Below are positions 26,100-34,293 of a stretch of 64,000 bases of DNA, in pieces (the stretch's first letter is position 1; the number at the start of each line of letters is the position of its first letter). A model generated the notes under the pieces. It saw nothing but the letters and a program-made list of their open reading frames with translations. It was not told the DNA's origin and did not search any database. Both the position numbers and the translations under genes were made by a program. Source of the stretch: Borrelia recurrentis A1 (GTDB lineage: Bacteria > Spirochaetota > Spirochaetia > Borreliales > Borreliaceae); the NCBI RefSeq assembly GCF_000019705.1, contig NC_011244.1, positions 558,001 through 622,000 on the forward strand, in the 5' to 3' direction.

Positions 26100-28109
26100 A
26101 TGGGTAAAGATATAAAAGATGAAATTTTATCTTTAAGGGATGCCATTAAAAAATGGGATAGGGAATATTATGTTGATTCGTCACCTACTGTGGGCGATGT
26201 TACCTATGATAAAGCTCTTTTGAGACTTCAATATTTGGAGAATAGGTATCCTGAATATAAAACTTTAGATTCTCCTACGCTTAAATTTGGAAGTGATCTT
26301 TTAAATGATTTTAAAGAGATTGAACATTCTTATCCTATATTGAGTTTAGATAAGGCCTATGATGTTAAAGAATTATTATTATGGGTTGAGAAAATGAGTT
26401 TAGAAGGTTCTAATTTGGGATTTGATATGGGAATTTCAGCTGAACCTAAAATAGATGGATGTTCAATTGTTCTTTATTATAAAGATGGAATACTTGAGAA
26501 AGCTTTAACCAGGGGCGATGGTAGATTTGGTAATAATGTGATTGAAAATGTGAGAACAATTAAGAATGTTCCTCTATGCATTGGAGAACGGGTTGAATTG
26601 GTATTGAGAGGTGAAATTTATATTACCAAAAAAGATTTTTTGAAAATAAATCATACATTAGATGATTCTTATATTAATGCTAGAAATTTGACTTCAGGTA
26701 TATTGAGAAGAATAAATAGTAGAGAAGTTGTTAACTTTCCCTTAGATATTTTTGTTTATGATATTTTATATTCCAGTTTGAAATTAAATACTAATCATGA
26801 TGCTTTTGATAAGCTTAAACATTTTGGTTTTAAACTTAATCCTTTTTGTAAGTTTTTTTGTGGTAAAAACTTGGGAGAAAATATTATTAATTATGTAAAG
26901 GAAATAGAAGAACAGAGAGAGCGTTTTGAATATGAGATTGATGGTGTTGTTTTAAAGGTTAATGATTTTCGTTTACGAGATGTTTTGGGATATACTTCTC
27001 ATCATCCTAAATGGTCAATTGCTTATAAGTTTGAGTCTTTGAGAGCTGTTAGTAAGGTAATTGATATAGTTGTTCAGGTTGGACGTAGTGGTAAAATTAC
27101 TCCTGTTGCAAATATAGAGAAAGTACTTATTGCAGGAGCTTTTATTACCAGTGCAAGTTTACATAATCAGGATTACATAGATTCTATTGGTTTAAATGTT
27201 AAAGATGTTGTTGCAATTTCAAGGCGTGGAGATGTAATTCCTGCCGTTGAATTGGTTGTAGAAAAACTTTCTGTTGGTAATTTTAAAATTCCAAATTATT
27301 GTCCTTCATGTAAAAAGTCTTTAATAAAAGAGGGTGCACATCTTTTTTGTGTTAATATACATTGTCCTTTGAAGATTATGGGACATATAAAGTATTTTTG
27401 TAGTAAAAAATGTATGAATATTGTGGGACTTTCAGAAAAAACAATTGAATTTCTTTTTAATATGAATTTTATATCTTCAGAAATAGATCTCTATACATTT
27501 GATTTTGATAGGCTTATTGGTCTTAAGGGATTTAATTTTAAAAGGGTAAATAAGTTAAAGCGTTCTATTGAAGAGAGTAAAAATAGACCGTTTAAAAAAT
27601 TACTTCTTGCTATGGGTATTAAGGATCTGGGCATTAATACAATATTATTGTTAATCAACAATAATTTAAATTCATTTGATGCAATTAGTTTGCTTTGTCA
27701 AGATAATAAAAATGCACTTGTTAAACTTTTAGATATTAAAGGGATAGGAGAAAGAATAGCTTTCAATATTATTAGAGCCTTTAATGATAAGATTATCCTT
27801 GATAAATTTAACTTTTTTAAGAAATTAGGATTTAAGATGCAAGAAGATAGTATGAATTGTGTTATAGATTCTTCTTTTTTATTTGGTAAAAAATTTTGTA
27901 TAACAGGATCTTTTGATGAGTATTCCAGACATGTTCTTATTGATAAAATTACTAAAAAAGGTGCTATTTTTCACAGTGCAGTTAGTAGATATTTAGATTT
28001 TTTACTTGTTGGGAAAAGTCCTGGATTAAAATTAAAAAAAGCTAATAATTTGGGCATTAAAATTCTTAGTCTTTTTGATATTAAAAATTTAGTCAATTTA
28101 GATGATTAA
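26100..28109 (+). CDS. ligA: NAD-dependent DNA ligase
   Basis: A 669-aa ligase that seals nicks during replication and repair using NAD+. The Ia domain is at the N-terminus (YYVDSSPTVGDVTYD), the adenylation Lys is K117 in EPKIDGCSI, then RGEIYITKKDF, DGVVLKVND and KWSIAYKF. The OB fold follows, a four-Cys zinc finger (CPSCKKSL ... CVNIHC), helix-hairpin-helix repeats (LKGFNFKRVNKLK, DIKGIGERIAFN) and a C-terminal BRCT domain (KKFCITGSFDEYSRHVL). All parts are present. The stop is two bases from the convergent repeat protein's stop. Confidence 0.96.
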   Translation: MGKDIKDEILSLRDAIKKWDREYYVDSSPTVGDVTYDKALLRLQYLENRYPEYKTLDSPTLKFGSDLLNDFKEIEHSYPILSLDKAYDVKELLLWVEKMSLEGSNLGFDMGISAEPKIDGCSIVLYYKDGILEKALTRGDGRFGNNVIENVRTIKNVPLCIGERVELVLRGEIYITKKDFLKINHTLDDSYINARNLTSGILRRINSREVVNFPLDIFVYDILYSSLKLNTNHDAFDKLKHFGFKLNPFCKFFCGKNLGENIINYVKEIEEQRERFEYEIDGVVLKVNDFRLRDVLGYTSHHPKWSIAYKFESLRAVSKVIDIVVQVGRSGKITPVANIEKVLIAGAFITSASLHNQDYIDSIGLNVKDVVAISRRGDVIPAVELVVEKLSVGNFKIPNYCPSCKKSLIKEGAHLFCVNIHCPLKIMGHIKYFCSKKCMNIVGLSEKTIEFLFNMNFISSEIDLYTFDFDRLIGLKGFNFKRVNKLKRSIEESKNRPFKKLLLAMGIKDLGINTILLLINNNLNSFDAISLLCQDNKNALVKLLDIKGIGERIAFNIIRAFNDKIILDKFNFFKKLGFKMQEDSMNCVIDSSFLFGKKFCITGSFDEYSRHVLIDKITKKGAIFHSAVSRYLDFLLVGKSPGLKLKKANNLGIKILSLFDIKNLVNLDD

Positions 28110-28111
28110 AC

Positions 28112-30391
28112 TTATTTTATTATTCTTACGTTTCTAAATTCCGATGCTAAGTTTTTGTATAGAGTATTTATATCATTTGTGTATTCTACTTTTATTAAAT
28201 TACGAAAAAATTTTTCTTTATGTTTTAGTGATGGATTAATAAAGTGAGTTTTGACATTATATTTTGGGATTAATTTGTAAATTTCTTTTGCCCTATGTAG
28301 ATTTTTTGTTGGTTCTATTTCAATATAATATCCATTGGATTTTTTAAAATCAAATTCATTACTTTGGACTTTAAAATTATAATTATTTAAATGTGTATCT
28401 GGATATATCTTAAATTCAGCGTTTTTTATTATGGCATTTTTATTTGTTGTTTGTATATCTTGTGGATAGGAGCCTTGTGTTATTTGTTGTGATTTTCTGT
28501 TTTTGTGTTTTGTTGAATCTTTTTTTACATATTTTGTTAAACCTTCTTTAAGTTTTAGAATGTCATTTTCATTATTTGTCAATCTTTTATCTAATATATT
28601 GATTTGATCTTGTTTTTGTTGAATTATATTTTTATTTTCTTTGTATAATTCTTCGTTTTTTTCAATCTTATTTTTTAGTGAATTTATTATTTTTTCTATT
28701 GAAAGTAAGTTATTTTCAATATTTTTGAAGCTATTGTCATGGTCATTTTTGAATTTTGTTAATTCTTGGTGGAATGCTAATAGGATTTCTCCATTATTAT
28801 TAATTTTACTATCAAGTTCGCCTAGTTTATGAATATTGTTGTTAATGGAATCTTTATTGTTATTAATTTTACTATCAAGGTCACCTAATATTTGAGTGTG
28901 ATTATTAAGGGAATCTTTATTGTTATTAATTTTATTATCAAGGTCACCTAATATTTGAGTGTGATTATTAAGGGAATCTTTATTGTTATTAATTTTACTA
29001 TCAAGGTCACCTAATATTTGAGTGGGATTATTAAGGGAATCTTTGTTGTTATTAATTTTACTATCAAGGTCACCTAATAGTTGAGTATGATTATTAAGGG
29101 AATCTTTATTATTATTAATTTTACTATCAAGGTCACCTAATATTTGAGTGTGATTATTAAGGGAATCTTTATTATTATTAATTTTACTATCAAGGTCACC
29201 TAATATTTGAGTGTGATTATTAAGGGAATCTTTGTTGTTATTAATTTTACTATCAAGGTCACCTAATAGTTGAATGTGATTATTAAGGGAATCTTTATTA
29301 TTATTAATTTTACTATCAAGGTTACCTAATATTTGAGTATGATTATTAAGAGAATCTTTGTTGTTATTAATTTTACTATCAAGGTTACCTAATATTTGAG
29401 TGTGATTATTAAGAGAATCTTTGTTATTATTAATTTTACTATCAAGGTTACCTAATATTTGAGTATGATTATTAAGAGAATCTTTGTTGTTATTAATTTT
29501 ACTATCAAGGTTACCTAATATTTGAGTGTGATTATTAAGAGAATCTTTGTTATTATTAATTTTATTATCAAGGTTACCTAATATTTGAGTGTGATTATTA
29601 AGGGAATCTTTATTGTTATTAATTTTACTATCAAGTTTATTTAGTATAGTATTTTCTGAGTTGGAATATTCTTTTTCTTGAATATATGTATCGTATGTAT
29701 TTTCTGTGGGTGGGTAATTGTAACTTTCATTTGGTATATATTCTTTTTGATTGTCTTCATATCTTTGTTCATTGTAATCATTATAATCATTGTTTTTTGC
29801 TTGATAAGAGTCTTGATAAGGATCATTTAGTAAATTTTCTTTTGTATTAATTAAATATTTTATTCTTTCAATTTTTTCTTTTAAACTTTTAATTAGCATT
29901 GCATATTCTTCATTCTTTCTTTTGATTGATTCTATATTTGTATCATTTAAAAGATTTTCTATGTTTGTTATTTTTTTTTCATAGTTTTTAATTCTAAATT
30001 TTAAGTTGTCTATATTTTGTATGAACCAATCATCATCCATATTATTTTGTTCGAAATCGGAATCTTTTGTAAAGATGTTATTTCTTATTTGTCTGTTATT
30101 TGCTATTTGGATTTGTGATGAATCTTTGAAACTCAGTTTATTAAGTTGTTTTTTAAATGTGTGTATATCATTTTCTTTTGAAACTTTATTTTGTTTGAAA
30201 TAAATGGTTTTTTCTTCATTATTTTGATTGTTAAAATCTTCATTTAGATCTTCTTTAGGAATATAAATTGTTGAATAGTTGAACATGTAATCTTTGGTTA
30301 TGTATTGTTTTTGTTCTCCAAAAAGTAATGTACACGAGATCAACATAAAAATTTTATGGATCATGGAAACTATTTTTTTATATTTACCCAT
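28112..30391 (-). CDS. secreted coiled-coil protein with 21-residue tandem repeats
   Basis: About 759 aa. I choose ATG 30391, where GAGG (30402-30405) gives a normal gap; TTG 30400 and ATG 30397 are too close to it. The N-terminus has a signal sequence (IFMLISCTLLFG); the Cys could be a lipobox, but hydrophobic residues continue after it. Residues about 253-525 are 13 copies of a 21-residue unit of the form LDSKINNNKDSLNNHTQILG plus one residue (N or D), with a partial fourteenth. More heptad-like coiled coil follows (NDHDNSFKNIENNLLSIEK). The last 75 residues (GYYIEIEPTKNLHRAKEIYK ... FRNVRIIK) look weakly SPOR-like. A surface or periplasmic rod is inferred. Confidence 0.75.
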   Translation of the reverse strand: MGKYKKIVSMIHKIFMLISCTLLFGEQKQYITKDYMFNYSTIYIPKEDLNEDFNNQNNEEKTIYFKQNKVSKENDIHTFKKQLNKLSFKDSSQIQIANNRQIRNNIFTKDSDFEQNNMDDDWFIQNIDNLKFRIKNYEKKITNIENLLNDTNIESIKRKNEEYAMLIKSLKEKIERIKYLINTKENLLNDPYQDSYQAKNNDYNDYNEQRYEDNQKEYIPNESYNYPPTENTYDTYIQEKEYSNSENTILNKLDSKINNNKDSLNNHTQILGNLDNKINNNKDSLNNHTQILGNLDSKINNNKDSLNNHTQILGNLDSKINNNKDSLNNHTQILGNLDSKINNNKDSLNNHTQILGNLDSKINNNKDSLNNHIQLLGDLDSKINNNKDSLNNHTQILGDLDSKINNNKDSLNNHTQILGDLDSKINNNKDSLNNHTQLLGDLDSKINNNKDSLNNPTQILGDLDSKINNNKDSLNNHTQILGDLDNKINNNKDSLNNHTQILGDLDSKINNNKDSINNNIHKLGELDSKINNNGEILLAFHQELTKFKNDHDNSFKNIENNLLSIEKIINSLKNKIEKNEELYKENKNIIQQKQDQINILDKRLTNNENDILKLKEGLTKYVKKDSTKHKNRKSQQITQGSYPQDIQTTNKNAIIKNAEFKIYPDTHLNNYNFKVQSNEFDFKKSNGYYIEIEPTKNLHRAKEIYKLIPKYNVKTHFINPSLKHKEKFFRNLIKVEYTNDINTLYKNLASEFRNVRIIK
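28790..29635. repeat. 63-bp tandem repeat array inside the coiled-coil gene
   Basis: Thirteen full 63-bp units fill 28817-29635 exactly (13 x 63 = 819), and a partial unit extends to about 28790. Units keep the reading frame and differ by only a few bases. The units nearest the N-terminus end in Gly-Asn and the later ones in Gly-Asp, and a two-unit (126-bp) alternation of GTTGTTATT and GTTATTATT is visible around 29325-29580. Confidence 0.95.
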
Positions 30392-30400
30392 AAACATCAA

Positions 30401-30684
30401 ACCTCATGAATATTATTTGATATTCATTTTAATTTTGATATTATCATAGTTTTTAAAATTGATCAAAAGAAAACAAGATTATTTATGTAATAATTATGAA
30501 TTATTATTGTGATTATTGTAGTTTAAATTACAATTTAGTACATATTGATTTATATGTTGAATAACATAATTTAATTATCAAGTCATATTTTGATTTACAA
30601 TAGTAATTTTATTGGTATTGTGCCATAATGATACCAATAGAAGAGAAATTATGAATTTTAACTTCTTGTTTTACTTAATTTTTT
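30401..30684. other. divergent intergenic region with inverted repeat
   Basis: A 284-base gap between the repeat protein (leftward) and the L-S-M genes (rightward). It contains the inverted repeat TATTGGTAT (30610-30618) and ATACCAATA (30631-30639) with a 12-base spacer, and an 18-codon ORF from ATG 30651 with a GAAGAG site before it that overlaps the next gene. I see no strong consensus promoter. Confidence 0.5.
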
Positions 30685-32553
30685 ATGAAATTAGAAAATA
30701 TGGATGAAGTTTGGGCTTTGCCAGTTTGTTGTAATATTAAAAATTCAATTATTGAAGATTTTAAGGTGTCAGATGAATACAAAAATCAAGTGTTTAATAT
30801 AAGTTATAAAGATAATATTATCTTAAAATTTATTGATATCATTGATTCTCATGAATTTAATTTAAAACTTTTTGATAATCACATAGATTTTGAAGGGCAA
30901 GTACCTTTAGTTTTATATTCTGATAACCTAGATACTTTATTAGAAGCAGAATCGAATGTTATTTTTGAATTAAGACCTATTGAACAAAATGATATTTGTT
31001 GTAGTTTGAACCTTCAAGAATCAGATGAATTTAAAATTTATACTTCGCATTATGAATTTTCTGATCATTTAAATTATTGTAGTGACTTTATTTTAGTTAA
31101 GGTATTCTTTAGTGATGATAATTTAATAATTGATGCTGATCTTGATAATATTGCATTAGTTAAGCAGATTATTAGTGATAACTTTTGTATTTCTAAAGAT
31201 AAGATTATTATTAATTCTATTAATAATAATTGTATTAATATTTTATTTCCCATTGTCTTTAATGCTGTTGTGCAAGGTATAGTGATTTCTAAAAAACTTG
31301 GTCTTAAGGTTAATGTTATTTACTATAAAAGGCATTTTTTAATAGCAGAGTCTTTAAATTTAAAATTTTCTGTTGTAAATTATTTGTCAATTGAAAATAG
31401 GCTTAATAAGATTATGTTGGAGCTTAAAATTAATAGACCCTTGAACTTTTTATATAAATTTTATTTTAATTATCTTAATAAGATTTTTAGTAATTTATTT
31501 TTTGATGTATTAGTACATATTAATCTTATATCTATTAATAGTAATTCTATTTTTTTTTGTGATAATTATTTTTTATTTGGAATTTCTGCTTATAGTTTTA
31601 TTTATTCGAATTTTTATAATCTTGCGGTTAGTTTATCACTTGAACCCCTCAATTATTTGCTTGGTTATGTGAAGAGTGAATATAATATTTTTTTTAAGCT
31701 TTTTAAGGAGATGGATTTAAAAAATTCTATTATGCGCAAATCGTCTTCTATAAGTTTAAATAATGAATATAATGTCTTAGATGTTAAGAGAAAAGGCGTA
31801 GGATTTGCCTTTTTAAATTTAGATTCTAATATAGATTTTGCTTTATTAGATATTGGTAATTTAACTATTTCTATGAATTTGTATAAAGATAAATTGGATG
31901 TATTTATTCCTTATAAAATTATAGATATTAATCTGGTGAATTATTTGAAGAATGTTTTAGCTAAAGCTTTTAATTTGTCTTATAATTGTGTCAATTTTCT
32001 TGTTGCTGATTCTTTCAAAGATGATATTGAATTTTCTTGTTCCTTATTAAAGGAGTCTTATTTTATTGAGAGCGCAGTTTTAACTATGAAAGAAGAGCTT
32101 TCTGTTGTAATTGATGATGAGGGGAGAAAAGAATATCCAATTATAGTTAGTAGAAATTTTGTTGTAGATATAGATGCAAAGTTTTATGTTGCTTGTTCTC
32201 TTGAGGTTGATGTAATAATACATTCTTTTCATATTATATTTAGTAATGTTAATTTTTTTATTGAAAATGGTAAATTTGATAAGCTTAGGGTAAATAGCAA
32301 ACGTGTATTTTCAATTTTCGGTTTGGCAGTTGATTACGTTTTTGGGAATATTACTTATGATGTTATTGATTCTGTAGGACTGGAATTTATTGAAGATGGT
32401 GAATTTATTTTTTCTTTTAGGGTATTATTTATTGCATCTGTTTCTGCAATAAGATCATCATTAATTCAAGCTTTTGATTTTGATATATGTAAAACACCTA
32501 TTGATCTTAAAAGTATTTTAGATGATTGGAGTGTGAGAATTGATACTAATTAG
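30685..32553 (+). CDS. degenerate molybdenum-hydroxylase large subunit (CoxL/XdhA-like), inferred
   Basis: A 622-aa cytosolic protein, normally hypothetical. On its own I would not name it, but with the next two genes its segments fall in the order of xanthine dehydrogenase-family large subunits: QVPLVLYSDNLDTLLEAE near 70 (as G-Q-x-V-A-x-V-x-A ... A), DNLIIDADLDNIALVKQIIS near 150 (as the dG-x-L-x-V-x-t-q-x-P segment), RKGVGFAFLNLD near 370 (as R-x-G-x-G-x-A), and ACSLEVDVIIHS near 505 (as the EVEVD block). The Gly-rich molybdopterin loops and the catalytic Glu are not recognisable, so it cannot be a normal enzyme. The start is uncertain: no SD at ATG 30685, and ATG 30700 is possible. The stop overlaps the next gene by 14 bases. 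Confidence 0.55.
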   Translation: MKLENMDEVWALPVCCNIKNSIIEDFKVSDEYKNQVFNISYKDNIILKFIDIIDSHEFNLKLFDNHIDFEGQVPLVLYSDNLDTLLEAESNVIFELRPIEQNDICCSLNLQESDEFKIYTSHYEFSDHLNYCSDFILVKVFFSDDNLIIDADLDNIALVKQIISDNFCISKDKIIINSINNNCINILFPIVFNAVVQGIVISKKLGLKVNVIYYKRHFLIAESLNLKFSVVNYLSIENRLNKIMLELKINRPLNFLYKFYFNYLNKIFSNLFFDVLVHINLISINSNSIFFCDNYFLFGISAYSFIYSNFYNLAVSLSLEPLNYLLGYVKSEYNIFFKLFKEMDLKNSIMRKSSSISLNNEYNVLDVKRKGVGFAFLNLDSNIDFALLDIGNLTISMNLYKDKLDVFIPYKIIDINLVNYLKNVLAKAFNLSYNCVNFLVADSFKDDIEFSCSLLKESYFIESAVLTMKEELSVVIDDEGRKEYPIIVSRNFVVDIDAKFYVACSLEVDVIIHSFHIIFSNVNFFIENGKFDKLRVNSKRVFSIFGLAVDYVFGNITYDVIDSVGLEFIEDGEFIFSFRVLFIASVSAIRSSLIQAFDFDICKTPIDLKSILDDWSVRIDTN

Positions 32554-33001
32554 CTTTAATTTGAATGGAGAAAATCTTTCAAAGAGTATTGGACTTTCTT
32601 TGAGTACTAAAGAGCTTTTAATTAGTGTTTTTTATTCAGGGGAGAGAAATCTGATTGAAAGAATGAATAAAAGATTTTCATTAGTTCTTTTGGATTTAAG
32701 ACCGGTGTATTCATTTTTAGTACCGGCTTTTATGTTAAATGGGCGTAGTATTATTACTGTTGAGGGGTTGGAGAACACAACTTTTTATAATACATTAACT
32801 AAAGTTTTGTTGGAGAGTGATTTTGGATTTTGTGACAGTTGTTTTTCATCCAATGTATTATTATTTTATTATCTTTTAAAATGTAAGGTTATAATTAGGA
32901 CTGATATTTTAGGATATTATAGTACATTAAAGTGTCATTGTCTTGATGTTAATACCTTTTTAGACCTTTATTTACGGTTGGAAGAATTAGAGAAAAAATG
33001 A
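32540..33001 (+). CDS. degenerate [2Fe-2S] small subunit (CoxS/XdhC-like)
   Basis: A 153-aa protein. ISFNLNGENLSKSIG at the start matches the I-x-F-x-V-N-G-E beginning of the family. FLVPAFMLNGRSIITVEGL (about 59-77) matches C-L-x-P-A-x-x-L-x-G-R-x-I-x-T-V-E-G-L, except that the family Cys is Phe. C98 and C101 (FCDSC), then C132 and C134 (KCHC), give C-x2-C-x30-C-x-C, one residue short of the usual x31, so the second iron-sulfur cluster may still form. The four cysteines of the first, plant-type cluster are absent. TTG 32540 is the start, with GGAG eight bases before it. Both ends overlap neighbours (14 and 4 bases). Confidence 0.72.
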   Translation: MILISFNLNGENLSKSIGLSLSTKELLISVFYSGERNLIERMNKRFSLVLLDLRPVYSFLVPAFMLNGRSIITVEGLENTTFYNTLTKVLLESDFGFCDSCFSSNVLLFYYLLKCKVIIRTDILGYYSTLKCHCLDVNTFLDLYLRLEELEKK

Positions 33002-33858
33002 GTAGTGTGAAGGTGTATTACCCTGAAAATTTTAATGCACTTGTTAGTTTATTTCAGGAAAGTTCAAAAAATTATATAATTTATAATGAAATTGATTTTC
33101 ATAAAAATTCTGAAATTTTTATGAAAAATGACTCTGATAGCTTTTTTATAATAAATAATTTTGAAAAGTTTAATAAGATTTTTCTTAGAAGTAATTTTTT
33201 GGAAATAGGTCCATGTGTTACTTATGATGCTATTTTGCAATTTGGAGAGAAAAATATTCCACGTTTATTTTATGAATTTATTTCAATGTTAAACGATAGA
33301 ATATATCTAAATAGCATTAATATTGCTAATGGGTTTTATTATAAAAACACAATTTTTGATTTATATCCTTTATTGTTAAGTCTTGATGCTCAAATTGAAT
33401 TTAAGAATATTTTGACTAAAAAAAACTATACTTATAATGCTTATAGCATTAATAGGGATGATTATATACAAAACCGTCATGTTTTATTTTTAAGCAAATT
33501 AAAATTTCCAATTACAAATTTGTGGAATAAGAGTTTTTGTAGTAGGATATTTGATTATACTTTTTCATTTAATTTTTTAGACGAGATGAATATTATTTTT
33601 ATTTGTGTTTTGTTGAATGTTAAAAGGAATATTATAAGTGATTTTTTGATGAAAATATTTTATAATGACAAGGTTATTACTTTAAGGGATTTTCAAGTTT
33701 TACTTTTAAACAAAACTTTACCTTTATCTTTAGTTGAGATTGAAGATTCTCTTAGAATGTTAGATAAAAGTATTCGTGATGTTAAAAATTTTAGTTTGGA
33801 AGAAAGAAGTTTGAAACTTATAAAAAATTTTTATTTTGATATATTGTTTAATTTTTAG
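32998..33858 (+). CDS. degenerate FAD-type medium subunit (CoxM-like), inferred
   Basis: A 286-aa protein. VKVYYPENFNALVSLFQESS resembles the Y-x-x-P-x-S-L-x-E-A-L-x-L-L start of CoxM/XdhB medium subunits. FLEIGPCVTYDAIL matches the L-x-I-G-A-x-T-T-Y-x-x-I block, and IFDLYPLLLSLDAQIEFKN matches the D-x-x-P-x-L-L-A-L-D-A-x-V block. The FAD loops are lost: the GGTD position reads IIYNEIDF and the T-I-G-G-N-I position reads NSINIANG. ATGA overlap with the small-subunit gene gives tight coupling. This places L, S and M in one operon, 159 bases before ptsH. Confidence 0.62.
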   Translation: MSSVKVYYPENFNALVSLFQESSKNYIIYNEIDFHKNSEIFMKNDSDSFFIINNFEKFNKIFLRSNFLEIGPCVTYDAILQFGEKNIPRLFYEFISMLNDRIYLNSINIANGFYYKNTIFDLYPLLLSLDAQIEFKNILTKKNYTYNAYSINRDDYIQNRHVLFLSKLKFPITNLWNKSFCSRIFDYTFSFNFLDEMNIIFICVLLNVKRNIISDFLMKIFYNDKVITLRDFQVLLLNKTLPLSLVEIEDSLRMLDKSIRDVKNFSLEERSLKLIKNFYFDILFNF

Positions 33859-33932
33859 TCTTAAAAAATTATCATTATTAAAAATTGTTGGTTTTTGGAG
33901 TTAGTTTTAATAGAAAGGCAATAGAATTTAAT

Positions 33933-33960
33933 TTATCAATTTGTTTTTATGCATTATAAT
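33933..33960 (+). promoter_or_regulatory. candidate promoter for ptsH-ptsI-crr
   Basis: TTATCA (33933-33938), a 16-base spacer and a perfect TATAAT (33955-33960). Predicted start near 33967, followed by an AAGGGG SD at 34003-34008. It sits in the gap after the L-S-M genes. Confidence 0.6.
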
Positions 33961-34017
33961 ATTTATTTGTTAGTAATTTAATCAAAAAATAATTATTCAA
34001 ATAAGGGGCTTAAGCTT

Positions 34018-34278
34018 ATGGTTAAAAAAGAGGCTACAATTAAGGCTGTTAATGGTTTACATGTGAGACCAGCATCAACATTTGTCAAAAAGGCTAAGGA
34101 ATATGCTAGTGATATAACTATTGAAGCTGATAGAAAATCTGTTAGCGGCAAAAGTTTGTTTAGATTGCAAACTTTAGAGTTATCTTATGGTAAGAAGCTT
34201 ATGGTTTGTGCTGAGGGTGATGATGAGGAGAGAGCTGTTAATGAACTTGTTGAACTTATTGAATCTTTTAAAGAATAA
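34018..34278 (+). CDS. ptsH: phosphocarrier protein HPr
   Basis: An 86-aa carrier that passes phosphate from enzyme I to the sugar-specific EIIA units of the phosphotransferase system. His15 in NGLHVRPAS is the phosphorylated residue and Ser46 in SVSGKSLF is the regulatory-site serine of HPr proteins. Normal length. First gene of ptsH-ptsI-crr, with an AAGGGG SD nine bases before the ATG. Confidence 0.97.
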   Translation: MVKKEATIKAVNGLHVRPASTFVKKAKEYASDITIEADRKSVSGKSLFRLQTLELSYGKKLMVCAEGDDEERAVNELVELIESFKE

Positions 34279-34293
34279 GTGTGGAAGGTTAAT

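Noticed and set aside
28817-29635. CRISPR-like array
   Set aside because: Units are contiguous, in frame and without unique spacers; it is a protein-coding tandem repeat.
30685-33858. Frameshifted pseudogenes of a xanthine dehydrogenase
   Set aside because: All three frames are complete, overlap by coupled stops and starts, and show Borrelia codon use, so decay by substitution with retained ORFs fits better than pseudogenes.
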